Assembly (NCBI RefSeq): GCF_000377985.1
Contig: NZ_KB899045.1
Location: 184,013-248,012, forward strand
Direction: 5' to 3'
Origin: Sporolactobacillus vineae DSM 21990 = SL153
GTDB taxonomy: Bacteria; Bacillota; Bacilli; Bacillales; Sporolactobacillaceae
DNA: 64,000 nt
The notes below the pieces were generated by a model. The model ran no database searches and was not told where the DNA came from. It worked only from the letters and a program-made list of their open reading frames with translations. Of this stretch, positions 51,746 through 59,054 are shown in pieces. Positions within the stretch are counted from its first letter, which is position 1. Each line of letters opens with the position of its first letter. Both the position numbers and the translations under genes were made by a program.

Positions 51746-52087
51746 TTATTTTCTTATCAATGCTAGAATACCGGCGACAATGATCAGTACGCCGCTCAGA
51801 ATACCGTAGAAACTGATAAAGACAATATTCAGAATACCGCATAGCAGAATGAGAATGCCAAACAATACCCGTTTCTTGTTGATGATGCAGGAAAAAATAA
51901 TGGCAAGAATGGAAACAAGAATGCAGGCGACTCCTAGTCCACCAACTCCTTGTGAGCTTCCTTTTGAAATGGCTTCAGAAACTCCACCGATCGCCAGGGC
52001 GATAATTCCTCCGATGACGCCAAACACGCCACCAATAATGCCGAGCACCATTTCTGCGACTCGGCTGGTCATACTTTTCTCTGCCAT
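51746..52087 (-). CDS. Small integral membrane protein (DUF4064-like)
   Basis: 113 residues from the ATG at 52087 with GGGGGA upstream. Three or four membrane helices are seen: MVLGIIGGVFGVIGGIIALA, a second around LGVACILVSILAIIFSCIIN, then ILILLCGILNIVFISFYGIL and a last SGVLIIVAGILALI. Short Gly/Ser loops separate them. Organisation resembles DUF4064 family proteins of Firmicutes, whose role is not known. The gene is next to other small secreted or membrane genes of this accessory region. Confidence 0.65.
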   Translation of the reverse strand: MAEKSMTSRVAEMVLGIIGGVFGVIGGIIALAIGGVSEAISKGSSQGVGGLGVACILVSILAIIFSCIINKKRVLFGILILLCGILNIVFISFYGILSGVLIIVAGILALIRK

Positions 52088-52261
52088 GATGCAATCCCCC
52101 AAAATTATCTTTTTTATGTAAACTCATAGAGAGTTAACATCAAATAAAATGTGTCAACTATTCAAGCGTTGTCATCAAATAAAAGCGGATACTTAGACCG
52201 CTATAGTTATTATCAAAGTCTTCTTTAGCTAAAAGTGAAAAAGGCTGTTCAAGAATATTTG

Positions 52262-53041
52262 TTATTTTATCGGTGTCAATTTAACGGCTGATTCAGTTTG
52301 AATCTGATCACCATCGGTAGTTTCAAATGTGTAAGAAGCTTCTCCGTCGCTGCCAAGTATGGTATTGACGACCGGCATGCCGTCAGAATCATGAATAATG
52401 AAGTTGCTTCCTGATCCAACTGGTGTTGCTTTGTATCTGCCTGCAGGTACGTCATTTCCTGTAACATACTGGCCGGCTTGTAATACTTTCGGAGCTCCTT
52501 TTGCTGCGGTTACTTGTCCCTTGGCTTTTGCCAGATTATCGTTTGCAGATTTTATTTGATTGTTTACTGAGCTTAGTTCATCTTTCGCATCGCTGATGTC
52601 GCTTTTCAATCCTGAAAGCGAATCTTCAGCAGCAGCTACCTGGTGGCTTAGCGTGTCCTTATGTTTAATAGCATTCATGACGTCCTTGTGGTTATTTTTT
52701 AGATCAGAAAGATTAGAGCTTAATGACGAAATATCAGTTTGCAATTGGAGCTTTTGATCATTTAAATCATTTTTTGTTGCCTTCAATTCTGATATATCTT
52801 TAGTCATCTGTTTGTAAGTTAAAGTTTTTCCTTTGATATTTGTCTGCTGAGCTTTGCTATCCTGTATATTTGACATGATTAGCCCTGACGCAAAAAGGGC
52901 AACAAAGCCAATGATTGCAATATTGCGCCCTTGCTTCTTTTTTACGACGTTTTCCTTATTCTTTTTGGAAAATCTCCAGAACAAGCCAATGATTAAAGCG
53001 ACCAATGATAAGAATTCAATCGTTCCCCAAAAAAAATCCAT
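52262..53041 (-). CDS. Membrane-anchored coiled-coil protein with a C-terminal extracellular-type domain
   Basis: 259 residues. Two hydrophobic helices near the N-terminus (IEFLSLVALIIGLFWRF; IAIIGFVALFASGLIM) are followed by a long coiled coil (about 75-185, many LKATKNDLNDQKLQLQTDIS-type heptads) and a C-terminal domain with QAGQYVTGNDVPAGRYKATP, the G-x-Y-x-x-G-x-D-x-P-x-G-x-Y motif common in Firmicute surface and phage-linked proteins. Function unknown. AT-rich like its neighbours. No ribosome-binding site stronger than a GGGGGA at about ten bases is visible. Confidence 0.6.
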   Translation of the reverse strand: MDFFWGTIEFLSLVALIIGLFWRFSKKNKENVVKKKQGRNIAIIGFVALFASGLIMSNIQDSKAQQTNIKGKTLTYKQMTKDISELKATKNDLNDQKLQLQTDISSLSSNLSDLKNNHKDVMNAIKHKDTLSHQVAAAEDSLSGLKSDISDAKDELSSVNNQIKSANDNLAKAKGQVTAAKGAPKVLQAGQYVTGNDVPAGRYKATPVGSGSNFIIHDSDGMPVVNTILGSDGEASYTFETTDGDQIQTESAVKLTPIK

Positions 53042-53220
53042 GATGCTTCCCCCTGGAAAATATGTATTATATTTCTATCTATAATTATAAAAAATCCCAC
53101 ACTAAGACGGAATCTCTAAATTCAATCTAAGGTGTGGTTTACTCTGCTGTCCTTAATTTTCTCTTTTTTTCTTCGCTCCTAAAAATATCTAAAGTAGTTC
53201 TCTAGTTCATCCAGATTGTC

Positions 53221-53495
53221 TTAAAAAACATTATCTAAGTCATGAAAGAAGTGTTCTTCGGATTTCTGCTCAGGATTTTTAACATCAGAATGCCCAGATA
53301 AATAATTCAGAGCTACACTAAACAAATCTGCAATCTTACCTGCTGTATTAAGTGGGAGCTGCTCCGTTTTAGTTAAGCCAGTATAAGTAACGTTTGCAAC
53401 TCCAAGTTTGTCTGCTATGTATTCTTGTGTCCATTTTGGAGTTTTTGCTTTTCCTTCGCGCTCTCTTCTCTAGAGCGGGATGAAAAATCATCCAT
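53221..53495 (-). pseudogene. XRE-family HTH regulator, frameshifted
   Basis: From an ATG at 53495 the frame reads MDDFSSRSREES and then hits a stop. In a second frame it continues as KAKTPKWTQEYIADKLGVAN, VTYTGLTKTEQLPLNTAGKI and ADLFSVALNYLSGHSDVKNP, a standard helix-turn-helix of Cro/C1 repressors. The break falls in GAAGAGAGCGCG; removing one AG restores SREEREGKAKTPKW, as expected for such a protein. So a two-base insertion inactivated a repressor, probably of the mobile region around it. Confidence 0.75.
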
Positions 53496-53909
53496 ATTAA
53501 CACCAACTTATATTATTTATTTAATTATAATGCTACTTTCAGAAACTTAAAATAAAATGTTATTAAAAGAAGGAGATCTATTTATCTGTTTTTATTAGGA
53601 ACATATCAATAAGTATTAAAGTTACTAATTAGAAGGCGATCCTCTCTTATCGTTTTTGAATCGATGAGAGACATTTTTTTCTGCTTTTTGGCGATATAAG
53701 AAAGAATAAGTGTATCGAAATGAGAACGAAAAAAATAGAATCATCAATCATAGGCAGGTTGCAAATCAGTACTGAAGGGAGTTTTTCCATAGGTAAAGCA
53801 CATCACTCGTCCAATGGGTCGCCATGGGATTCACCTTCCTGAATCAGGAATTCTGAAGCTTTCATGGAACCGGTGTTACCGTGGCGGCTGCTTGAGCGTC
53901 GTGACCTTT
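53496..53909. other. Intergenic region between the XRE relic and the next gene
   Basis: No gene recognised. A well-formed Shine-Dalgarno (AGAAGGAG, 53567-53574) is not followed by a usable start codon, perhaps a relic of a gene divergent from the XRE repressor. A plus-strand terminator lies at 53643-53680. A short plus-strand frame over 53814-54023 is mostly the antisense of the next gene. Confidence 0.4.
53643..53680 (+). terminator. Orphan plus-strand terminator
   Basis: A 10-bp stem TCTCTTATCG / CGATGAGAGA (one G-U pair) with a nine-base loop, followed by CATTTTTTT. No plus-strand gene ends just before it, so it may end an unseen small RNA or a lost gene. Confidence 0.55.
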
Positions 53910-54458
53910 TTAACTCTGCCTGACGGAAACGAGAAATTCAAGAGAAGCACCGGCTGCCTGAATCCAGCTTCCGGTCGCATTAATTGCGTTCGTATCCCGT
54001 TCATTCATGACTTGTCTCAGTGAAAAGGTACCGGACACGGCCTGCAGGGAGTTTCCAATCACTTGCATCAGACCGCCGATTACTGTCAAAGCCTGGTCCA
54101 GATTTCTTTCCTCAGAGTCAAAATTTGGTTTTAACGCATAGCTCCCGCCGAGTGCCTGAAACCAGTTTCCGGTGATCTGCACGCGTTGATGAAAATCACT
54201 CTCTGTATCGCCGATCAATCCATAAATGACCAAAGTGTTTCCCGCCGACTGCAGACCATTCCCGTATATGCCCGGAGCAGTATCCGATATATTTGCCTGA
54301 AGTCCGCTGCTTGCGGCCTGAAGTGCATTACCGATAATGCTTAAATCTGTTTTTACGGATTTCGTTAATCGGATGGTTGGTGTTGCTCCCAGTGCCGCGG
54401 TCGCCGTTCCCAACGCACCGAGAAGCGCATAAGACGCAGCTGCTTCTTTCTCGTTCAT
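53910..54458 (-). CDS. Repetitive small protein (DUF6944-like)
   Basis: 182 residues from the ATG at 54458; a longer frame upstream lacks similarity. Four or five copies of a G-N-x-L-Q-A-x-x-x-x-L type repeat are visible (IIGNALQAASSGL, IYGNGLQSAGNTL, ITGNWFQALGGSY, VIGNSLQAVSGTF, ATGSWIQAAGASL), spaced about 25-35 residues. No signal peptide or membrane span. It resembles proteins now grouped as DUF6944 in spore-forming Bacilli. Function unknown; the periodic repeats suggest a stacked helical or solenoid form. The ribosome-binding site is weak. Confidence 0.6.
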   Translation of the reverse strand: MNEKEAAASYALLGALGTATAALGATPTIRLTKSVKTDLSIIGNALQAASSGLQANISDTAPGIYGNGLQSAGNTLVIYGLIGDTESDFHQRVQITGNWFQALGGSYALKPNFDSEERNLDQALTVIGGLMQVIGNSLQAVSGTFSLRQVMNERDTNAINATGSWIQAAGASLEFLVSVRQS

Positions 54459-54522
54459 ACGGCCAGCCCCAATCCAGTAACATCCCGCATATTCTATTCG
54501 AAAAAGCTTGGGAATGTTACTG

Positions 54523-55083
54523 TCAGTGCAGTACATTGGTTTCAACTGTATTCAAACAGGCCAGACATTCATCAGTCGGGCCGATTCCGATCGTCTGGTT
54601 GTTCAGCAGGGCAAGTGCCTGCGAAGCAGTTCGGGGTTGAGACAATAGGTATAGGCAAGCACTTCGACCGGCGTCTTCCTCAGGATCTCGGAGCCGAAAA
54701 TCACTTCAGAGTATGGTGCGCATCGAAAATTGCCAGAAGATGTGTCCGGTCCTGTGAAGCAATTTCCCAGTGCCACCAGCCTTGGGGCACATTAGCTACT
54801 TGCCCGGGAGATACAGGGATCTGTATCACTTGACTGATAAAGATTGATCAGATACACAATTGCCGAGATGTTGGAAAGCCGCATTCTGATGGTAATGCGG
54901 CTCAACGACTCTGCCCCGGCTCAAAAAAATGTCCAGCAGGGAGACATTCCCCAACGTATTCAGATTGTCGCGGCCAAGGCGGTTAATATAATTTTGCGCA
55001 TTACGAGTGATACTCCGATTCTCGTTCAAGTCGAAAAAATACTGGACATTCGGATCCGTGTAATCCATATATGAGGTAACCAT
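54523..55083 (-). pseudogene. Cupin-domain protein with several frameshifts
   Basis: Starting at an ATG at 55083 (GGGAG upstream) the protein begins MVTSYMDYTDPNVQYFFDLN and reaches RGRVVEPHYHQNAAF, the first cupin motif with its histidines, before losing frame. Other frames then give VIQIPVSPGQVANVPQGWWH, WEIASQDRTHLLAIFDA (second cupin motif), SEVIFGSEILRKTPVEVLAY, and LLNNQTIGIGPTDECLACL. At least three frame changes are needed to join them. The gene is therefore decayed; intact relatives look like cupin oxalate-decarboxylase-type or spore-linked proteins of Bacilli. Confidence 0.75.
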
Positions 55084-55154
55084 CGGCAGCACTCCCGTTC
55101 AGATTTTAATTATATCAGCGTATGCCGCCCAGTTACAGGCGTGCATGATGGATC

Positions 55155-55184
55155 AAAAAAGCCGCTTCAAAAAACGAGGCGGCT
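55155..55184 (-). terminator. Terminator of the aldose-epimerase-like gene
   Basis: Stem AGCCGC / GCGGCT with further partial pairing around a T-rich loop; followed on the minus strand by T5. Confidence 0.75.
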
Positions 55185-55211
55185 ATCAGTAACTCTAGCA
55201 GTGAAATCCAT

Positions 55212-56078
55212 TCACCGGTTTTCCAGATGGAAGGATACGGCTAAATTCAACGGCTCGTCGGGATCGACCAGAATCAAACCGTCCGGATCATCGTTCAGTG
55301 CATTGGTCTTTGCCGTCCATGGTTCGATGCAGACAAAATGTGCATCGCCCTGGACCCACAGCACCGTGTATTTATATTTTGGATCCTGATCAATGACAAG
55401 CTTTTTACCTTCATTAAATGCCGCAACGATCTGTGTGTCTGCGCCGTCCAGGAGCACCACGGATTCCTTTAAGCCGTTCAAGTCAATCGCTCCGTTAAAC
55501 GGCTTTTCCTTATTGTCGTTATAATCCAGATATTTGGTTGCCTTCGATTTCAGACTGACCTGCTTGCTGCCGATGTTGAAATACGGGTGATAGCCGGGGT
55601 AGACTGGCATCTGCTCTGAAGATTTATTGCTGATTTTTTCATGAATTGACAGTTTTCCGCCGGCTAGTTCATAGGTCAGCAGCAGTTCGAAGTCAAACGG
55701 ATAGGATGCTTTCGTTTCTGCCGTAGCCGAAAATGAAAGCGTCAATGCAGCACGCTGCGCATCAGACGTCTTTCCGGCAACCGTCAGCGCCCGCGTCCGG
55801 ACGAGCCCATGATTGGCCATTGTATACGTCTTGCCATGCCATGCATACTTTTTATCCGTCAGCTGTCCGGCGATCGGGAACAGCACCGGAATCCCACCGC
55901 GGACATTCTTACTGAGATCAAAAAGTGTCGCGTCATTCATAAACAGCACATCTTCATCTGCCGTATGGAACGCCGTCACCATGCCGCCGCGCTCCGGGCA
56001 AACATCCACGTATGATGCGTTGCCTTTAAGTCTGTAAAAATGCAAGTTCCGTTTATCAAATTGTTCAATCTGATACAT
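55212..56078 (-). CDS. Aldose 1-epimerase-like protein (LacX/YeaD type)
   Basis: 288 residues from the ATG at 56078 with GAGGG upstream. Galactose mutarotase-like fold: VCPERGGMVTAFHTADEDVL, NVRGGIPVLFPIAGQLTDKK, MANHGLVRTRALTV (conserved HGxxR), PVYPGYHPYFNIGSKQ with the catalytic-type His, and IEPWTAKTNALNDDPDGLIL near the C-terminus. Related LacX proteins occur with tagatose pathway genes, and lacD is elsewhere in this window. It probably interconverts sugar or sugar-phosphate anomers in the cytoplasm. Base composition is closer to the core genome than the genes around 50-53 kb. Confidence 0.88.
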   Translation of the reverse strand: MYQIEQFDKRNLHFYRLKGNASYVDVCPERGGMVTAFHTADEDVLFMNDATLFDLSKNVRGGIPVLFPIAGQLTDKKYAWHGKTYTMANHGLVRTRALTVAGKTSDAQRAALTLSFSATAETKASYPFDFELLLTYELAGGKLSIHEKISNKSSEQMPVYPGYHPYFNIGSKQVSLKSKATKYLDYNDNKEKPFNGAIDLNGLKESVVLLDGADTQIVAAFNEGKKLVIDQDPKYKYTVLWVQGDAHFVCIEPWTAKTNALNDDPDGLILVDPDEPLNLAVSFHLENR

Positions 56079-56570
56079 GTCTGTCCCTCGGTTGTCTGAT
56101 AAATTTCTTCCATCCACTACTCTAACAAATAATTAATGCGCTTACACAGGATTCCCGGGAAGTTAACAAAACCACAACAATTACAGGATCAACTGGATGG
56201 ATCATCACGGTTGGTACGAGATAAGTTCGAGCAAAGCGGTCGATATCGTTTTAATTGACAGGGAACCTTTTTCCAAGAGTACTATAGGATGGATTCGGCA
56301 TTTCAAAAGAATTCGGTGTCAGATTGTCCCATTGCCAGGCAGACTAGATGAGTTCATGCAGTTTTTCAAAATTCATCTTACTGTCTGCTCAATACGCAAA
56401 CAGACTGGCGGATGAGAGTCCTCGAAAAATGTAAGTTTCAGTTGGTTGAATCATGATTAATCACCTTGCCCTCGTGTTACTGTTCCTACGCGTTATATAA
56501 TGAAATAAAATAATGGGGTAGTCAACACATGGAGACTTCCCAAAAAACGGATTTTAAGGGAGCGGAAAAA
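56079..56570. other. Intergenic region, nothing clear
   Basis: A plus-strand frame of 72 codons at 56197-56415 has no ribosome-binding site and no recognisable similarity; I leave it uncalled. A TATAAT at 56494-56499 is a likely -10 for the next gene. Confidence 0.35.
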
Positions 56571-56822
56571 ATGACACAGGAAGGAAGAAATCAGCAGATC
56601 AAGGACCTTACCCTGATCCTGCTCTATCTGACTTCATGGGAAGAAGCCAAGAATGAGCTGAAAACGTTCAGGAGCTGGAAAGGATATAACTTTAACAGCC
56701 TAAACGAACTTGAGGCTCAAGGCCTAATCAGCGGCAGCAGAAAATCCAAATCCGTTTACTTCTCAGATGAAGGCATCAACAAAGCAAAAAAACTGCTGCA
56801 AAAATATCGGCTGGAAGATTAA
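56571..56822 (+). CDS. DUF6429-family small protein
   Basis: 83 residues from the ATG at 56571, chosen for GGGAG eight bases upstream; an ATG at 56529 has none. IKDLTLILLYLTSWEEAKNE, SWKGYNFNSLNELEAQGLIS and SGSRKSKSVYFSDEGINKAK form a winged-helix-like fold known in Firmicutes as DUF6429. Likely DNA-binding by fold, but no function is established. A short downstream gap separates it from the convergent aminotransferase-like gene. Confidence 0.75.
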   Translation: MTQEGRNQQIKDLTLILLYLTSWEEAKNELKTFRSWKGYNFNSLNELEAQGLISGSRKSKSVYFSDEGINKAKKLLQKYRLED

Positions 56823-56844
56823 TGATTGACCGAATCACTATTGT

Positions 56845-57810
56845 TCAGTTCAGAAATTCCCGGATAATCTTCGCGATCACACGCATATCGTCTTCGTTGT
56901 ATCGCTGATCAATCGGCAGGGCAATCAGATCCCTGACCAGATGATGCTCAAAACTGGCAGGTGAAACCCGAGACAGAACGTCATCCCAATAATCATTGCA
57001 GTAAATGTGATGTTGAAGCAAAATGTCTTTCAATCCCGCTCCATGATCGATAAGCAAAGGATAGCATAATGGCCCATTTGGATGGCTGAAATCAAGGTGC
57101 AGCTGATTCCACCGGCCAATTTGCTGATGCAGATACAAAAAATTGGCATTCCTCCGCTCGATCACTTTCGCATAATCGATGCTCTCTAAAATTCGCCGGG
57201 TCAGACGCGACATCGCATGCATCCCGCACGTATCAAGATACGCCTCATTCTGCTCGAACAACGGCTCAGCCGCCGTGCTACCGAGATCAATCTGTTTCAG
57301 CAGTGCATCGTAACGATAATAGGAAGGATCCGGTTCAAGATCAAGCCGTTCCTCAGCATCAGTATAGAGATACCCACCATCGGCAACACCGAGAAACTTG
57401 CGCGGCGAGTAAACCGTATCGACATGAGGCAGCGGCCGCTCAAAGAACGCCTGTGTGTTGTCGATGATCACATGATTCATTTCCTTGCAAAGCTTCTGCA
57501 CATTTAAACGATTCAAGCCAAAGTAGTTAACGTACAAGAAACTTGCATCTTCTTCCGGCTCTTGGCTGAGAAGTGGCAAAAAGTTTTCATCGAGTCGATA
57601 AAATGAGTAAGGAATATCTAGCCGTTTGGCCTGGAGCACACTGTCGCAAATATAAGAAGGGAGATAGATTTTTTTATAGTGCTTAATGTGTAATATGTAT
57701 TCAAGACAATAGCGGGCGCTGTTCAAGTGGATAGCATGCGGATGATATTCGGTTCGGTCAGGAAGCTCTAATGGAAACAAGCCACCGATTATTGAATGCT
57801 TATCTGTCAT
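56845..57810 (-). CDS. DegT/DnrJ/EryC1/StrS-like PLP-dependent aminotransferase homologue
   Basis: 321 residues with AGGTGAT before the ATG. The fold-type I aminotransferase features are partial: the N-terminal HLNSARYCLEYILHIKHYKK with YKKIYLPSYICDSVLQ, the Asp-containing HVIIDNTQAFFERPLPHVDT, and VYSPRKFLGVADGGYLYTD, where the Lys lies where the PLP lysine is expected. The C-terminal third keeps the family helix pattern. DegT-type enzymes make amino sugars for surface glycans. The gene lies divergent from hag and its glycosyltransferases, so a role in flagellin or surface glycan synthesis is plausible but not shown. Confidence 0.7.
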   Translation of the reverse strand: MTDKHSIIGGLFPLELPDRTEYHPHAIHLNSARYCLEYILHIKHYKKIYLPSYICDSVLQAKRLDIPYSFYRLDENFLPLLSQEPEEDASFLYVNYFGLNRLNVQKLCKEMNHVIIDNTQAFFERPLPHVDTVYSPRKFLGVADGGYLYTDAEERLDLEPDPSYYRYDALLKQIDLGSTAAEPLFEQNEAYLDTCGMHAMSRLTRRILESIDYAKVIERRNANFLYLHQQIGRWNQLHLDFSHPNGPLCYPLLIDHGAGLKDILLQHHIYCNDYWDDVLSRVSPASFEHHLVRDLIALPIDQRYNEDDMRVIAKIIREFLN

Positions 57811-58011
57811 GAGATCACCTATCCAAAATCGTTACATATTTTTTATGAAGACGTCAAGCAGTAAAATGAAATTCATTAATTCAATACTAAAAAGTCCATG
57901 TATAAGCCATACGCTCGCTAAGTTATTTGATTTGAATAGATTAATGCTAATGCATTCAGTAACTTGTTCAGATTGTAAATAGCAAAAAAAATTAAAAATT
58001 ACTCAGTATAC
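57811..58011. other. AT-rich divergent region before hag
   Basis: No gene. Contains promoter elements for the aminotransferase-like gene and ends at the hag sigma-D promoter. Confidence 0.4.
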
Positions 58012-58038
58012 TAAACATATTTCATTGCTTGTCGATAT
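58012..58038 (+). promoter_or_regulatory. Sigma-D promoter of hag
   Basis: TAAA, 15-base spacer, GTCGATAT: one mismatch from the sigma-D consensus, 90 bases before the hag start codon. Confidence 0.9.
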
Positions 58039-58054
58039 AAAAAACGTAAGGCAG

Positions 58055-58074
58055 TTGGGAAGGCGCCTTCCCAA
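58055..58074 (+). promoter_or_regulatory. Perfect palindrome in the hag leader
   Basis: TTGGGAAGGCGCCTTCCCAA is a perfect 20-base inverted repeat at about +10 to +30 of the transcript. In RNA it would form a stable 5' hairpin, possibly protecting the mRNA, or in DNA it could bind a dimeric protein. Confidence 0.65.
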
Positions 58075-58086
58075 TAAGCCTAAAAT

Positions 58087-58100
58087 CCACACGGATGTGG
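58087..58100 (+). promoter_or_regulatory. CsrA-binding hairpin in the hag leader
   Basis: CCACACGGATGTGG folds into a five-bp stem with GGA in a CGGA loop; ACACGGAUGU is close to the best CsrA target (ACARGGAUGU). The second site is the Shine-Dalgarno AAGGAGG at 58114-58120. The pair mirrors the two CsrA sites of B. subtilis hag. Confidence 0.85.
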
Positions 58101-58129
58101 GAATACACAATTCAAGGAGGAAACTTATT

Positions 58130-58957
58130 ATGATTATCAATCACAACATTGCTGCGCTGAACACTTTGAATCAGCTGAGCAAAAATGAATCGGCAACTCA
58201 GAAGTCTCTGCAGAAACTCTCTTCAGGTCTTCGAATCAATACGGCGGCAGACGATGCAGCGGGTCTTGCAATTTCTGAAAAGATGAAGGCCCAGATCAAC
58301 GGATTAGATCAGGCAAAGCGCAACTCTCAGGATGGTACATCTTTGATTCAGACGGCTGAAGGCGCGCTGAGTGAAACAACATCCATTCTGCAGCGTATGC
58401 GTGAACTGGCTGTTCAGGCAGGTAACACGACGAATACTTCAGAAGATGTTAGCCAGATCAACACAGAATTAAGTCATCTTTATAGTGAGGTTGATCGTAT
58501 TAGTAATGTTACGGCATTCAATACCCAGAATCTCTTAGGTGGATCTTTTGTTGGTACTCTTCAGATCGGAGCAAATAGCGGTGAGATTCTCAACTTTGGA
58601 ATCAGTAATATGAGTGCTGGCTCGCTATTCAGCGGATTTGCAAGAGCTTCAATTGTTTCACTTACTGCTGATAATACATCTGCTAGCGTAGCTATCTCTG
58701 CCATTGATTTGGCACTGAACAAGGTTTCAACTCAGCGAGACAATCTTGGAGCTCTGCAGAACCGTCTCGAACATACGATCAACAATCTGAGCACATCCTC
58801 TCAAAACCTGACAGATGCTGAATCACGGATTACTGACGTTGATATGGCTTCCGAAATGGCTAACTTCACAAAGAATAATATTCTGAATCAGGCTGCTCAG
58901 GCGATGCTTGCCCAGGCAAATCAGCTCCCTCAGGGTGTTCTTCAGTTACTTAGATAA
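58130..58957 (+). CDS. hag: Flagellin Hag
   Basis: 275 residues from the ATG at 58130 with AAGGAGG ten bases upstream; upstream frames are the leader. It has the conserved flagellin ends: MIINHNIAALNTLNQLSKNE, SLQKLSSGLRINTAADDAAG, LAISEKMKAQINGLDQAKRN at the N-terminus and LTDAESRITDVDMASEMANF, TKNNILNQAAQAMLAQANQL at the C-terminus. The middle (about 160-205) is short and Ser/Thr-rich, a natural place for glycosylation. Expression is set by sigma-D and by CsrA with FliW. It is followed by a terminator-like hairpin and glycosyltransferase genes. Confidence 0.97.
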   Translation: MIINHNIAALNTLNQLSKNESATQKSLQKLSSGLRINTAADDAAGLAISEKMKAQINGLDQAKRNSQDGTSLIQTAEGALSETTSILQRMRELAVQAGNTTNTSEDVSQINTELSHLYSEVDRISNVTAFNTQNLLGGSFVGTLQIGANSGEILNFGISNMSAGSLFSGFARASIVSLTADNTSASVAISAIDLALNKVSTQRDNLGALQNRLEHTINNLSTSSQNLTDAESRITDVDMASEMANFTKNNILNQAAQAMLAQANQLPQGVLQLLR

Positions 58958-58986
58958 TTTATTTGAAAAGCAATTGATTATTCAGT

Positions 58987-59022
58987 AGGTGGGGTTCTAT
59001 ATAGTAGAATCTCACCTTTTTT
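58987..59022 (+). terminator. Terminator of hag
   Basis: Imperfect stem AGGTGGGGTTCTA / TAGAATCTCACCT followed by T6. Some read-through could feed the downstream glycosyltransferase gene, which starts 33 bases later. Confidence 0.8.
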
Positions 59023-59054
59023 AAGTATCCGAATCATTCTAGGAGGAATACATA

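Noticed and set aside
51624-51842. 72-codon minus-strand ORF overlapping the membrane protein gene
   Set aside because: Overlaps a better-supported gene in another frame and has no similarity or ribosome-binding site.
56197-56415. 72-codon ORF between the aldose-epimerase-like and DUF6429 genes
   Set aside because: No ribosome-binding site, promoter or known similarity.
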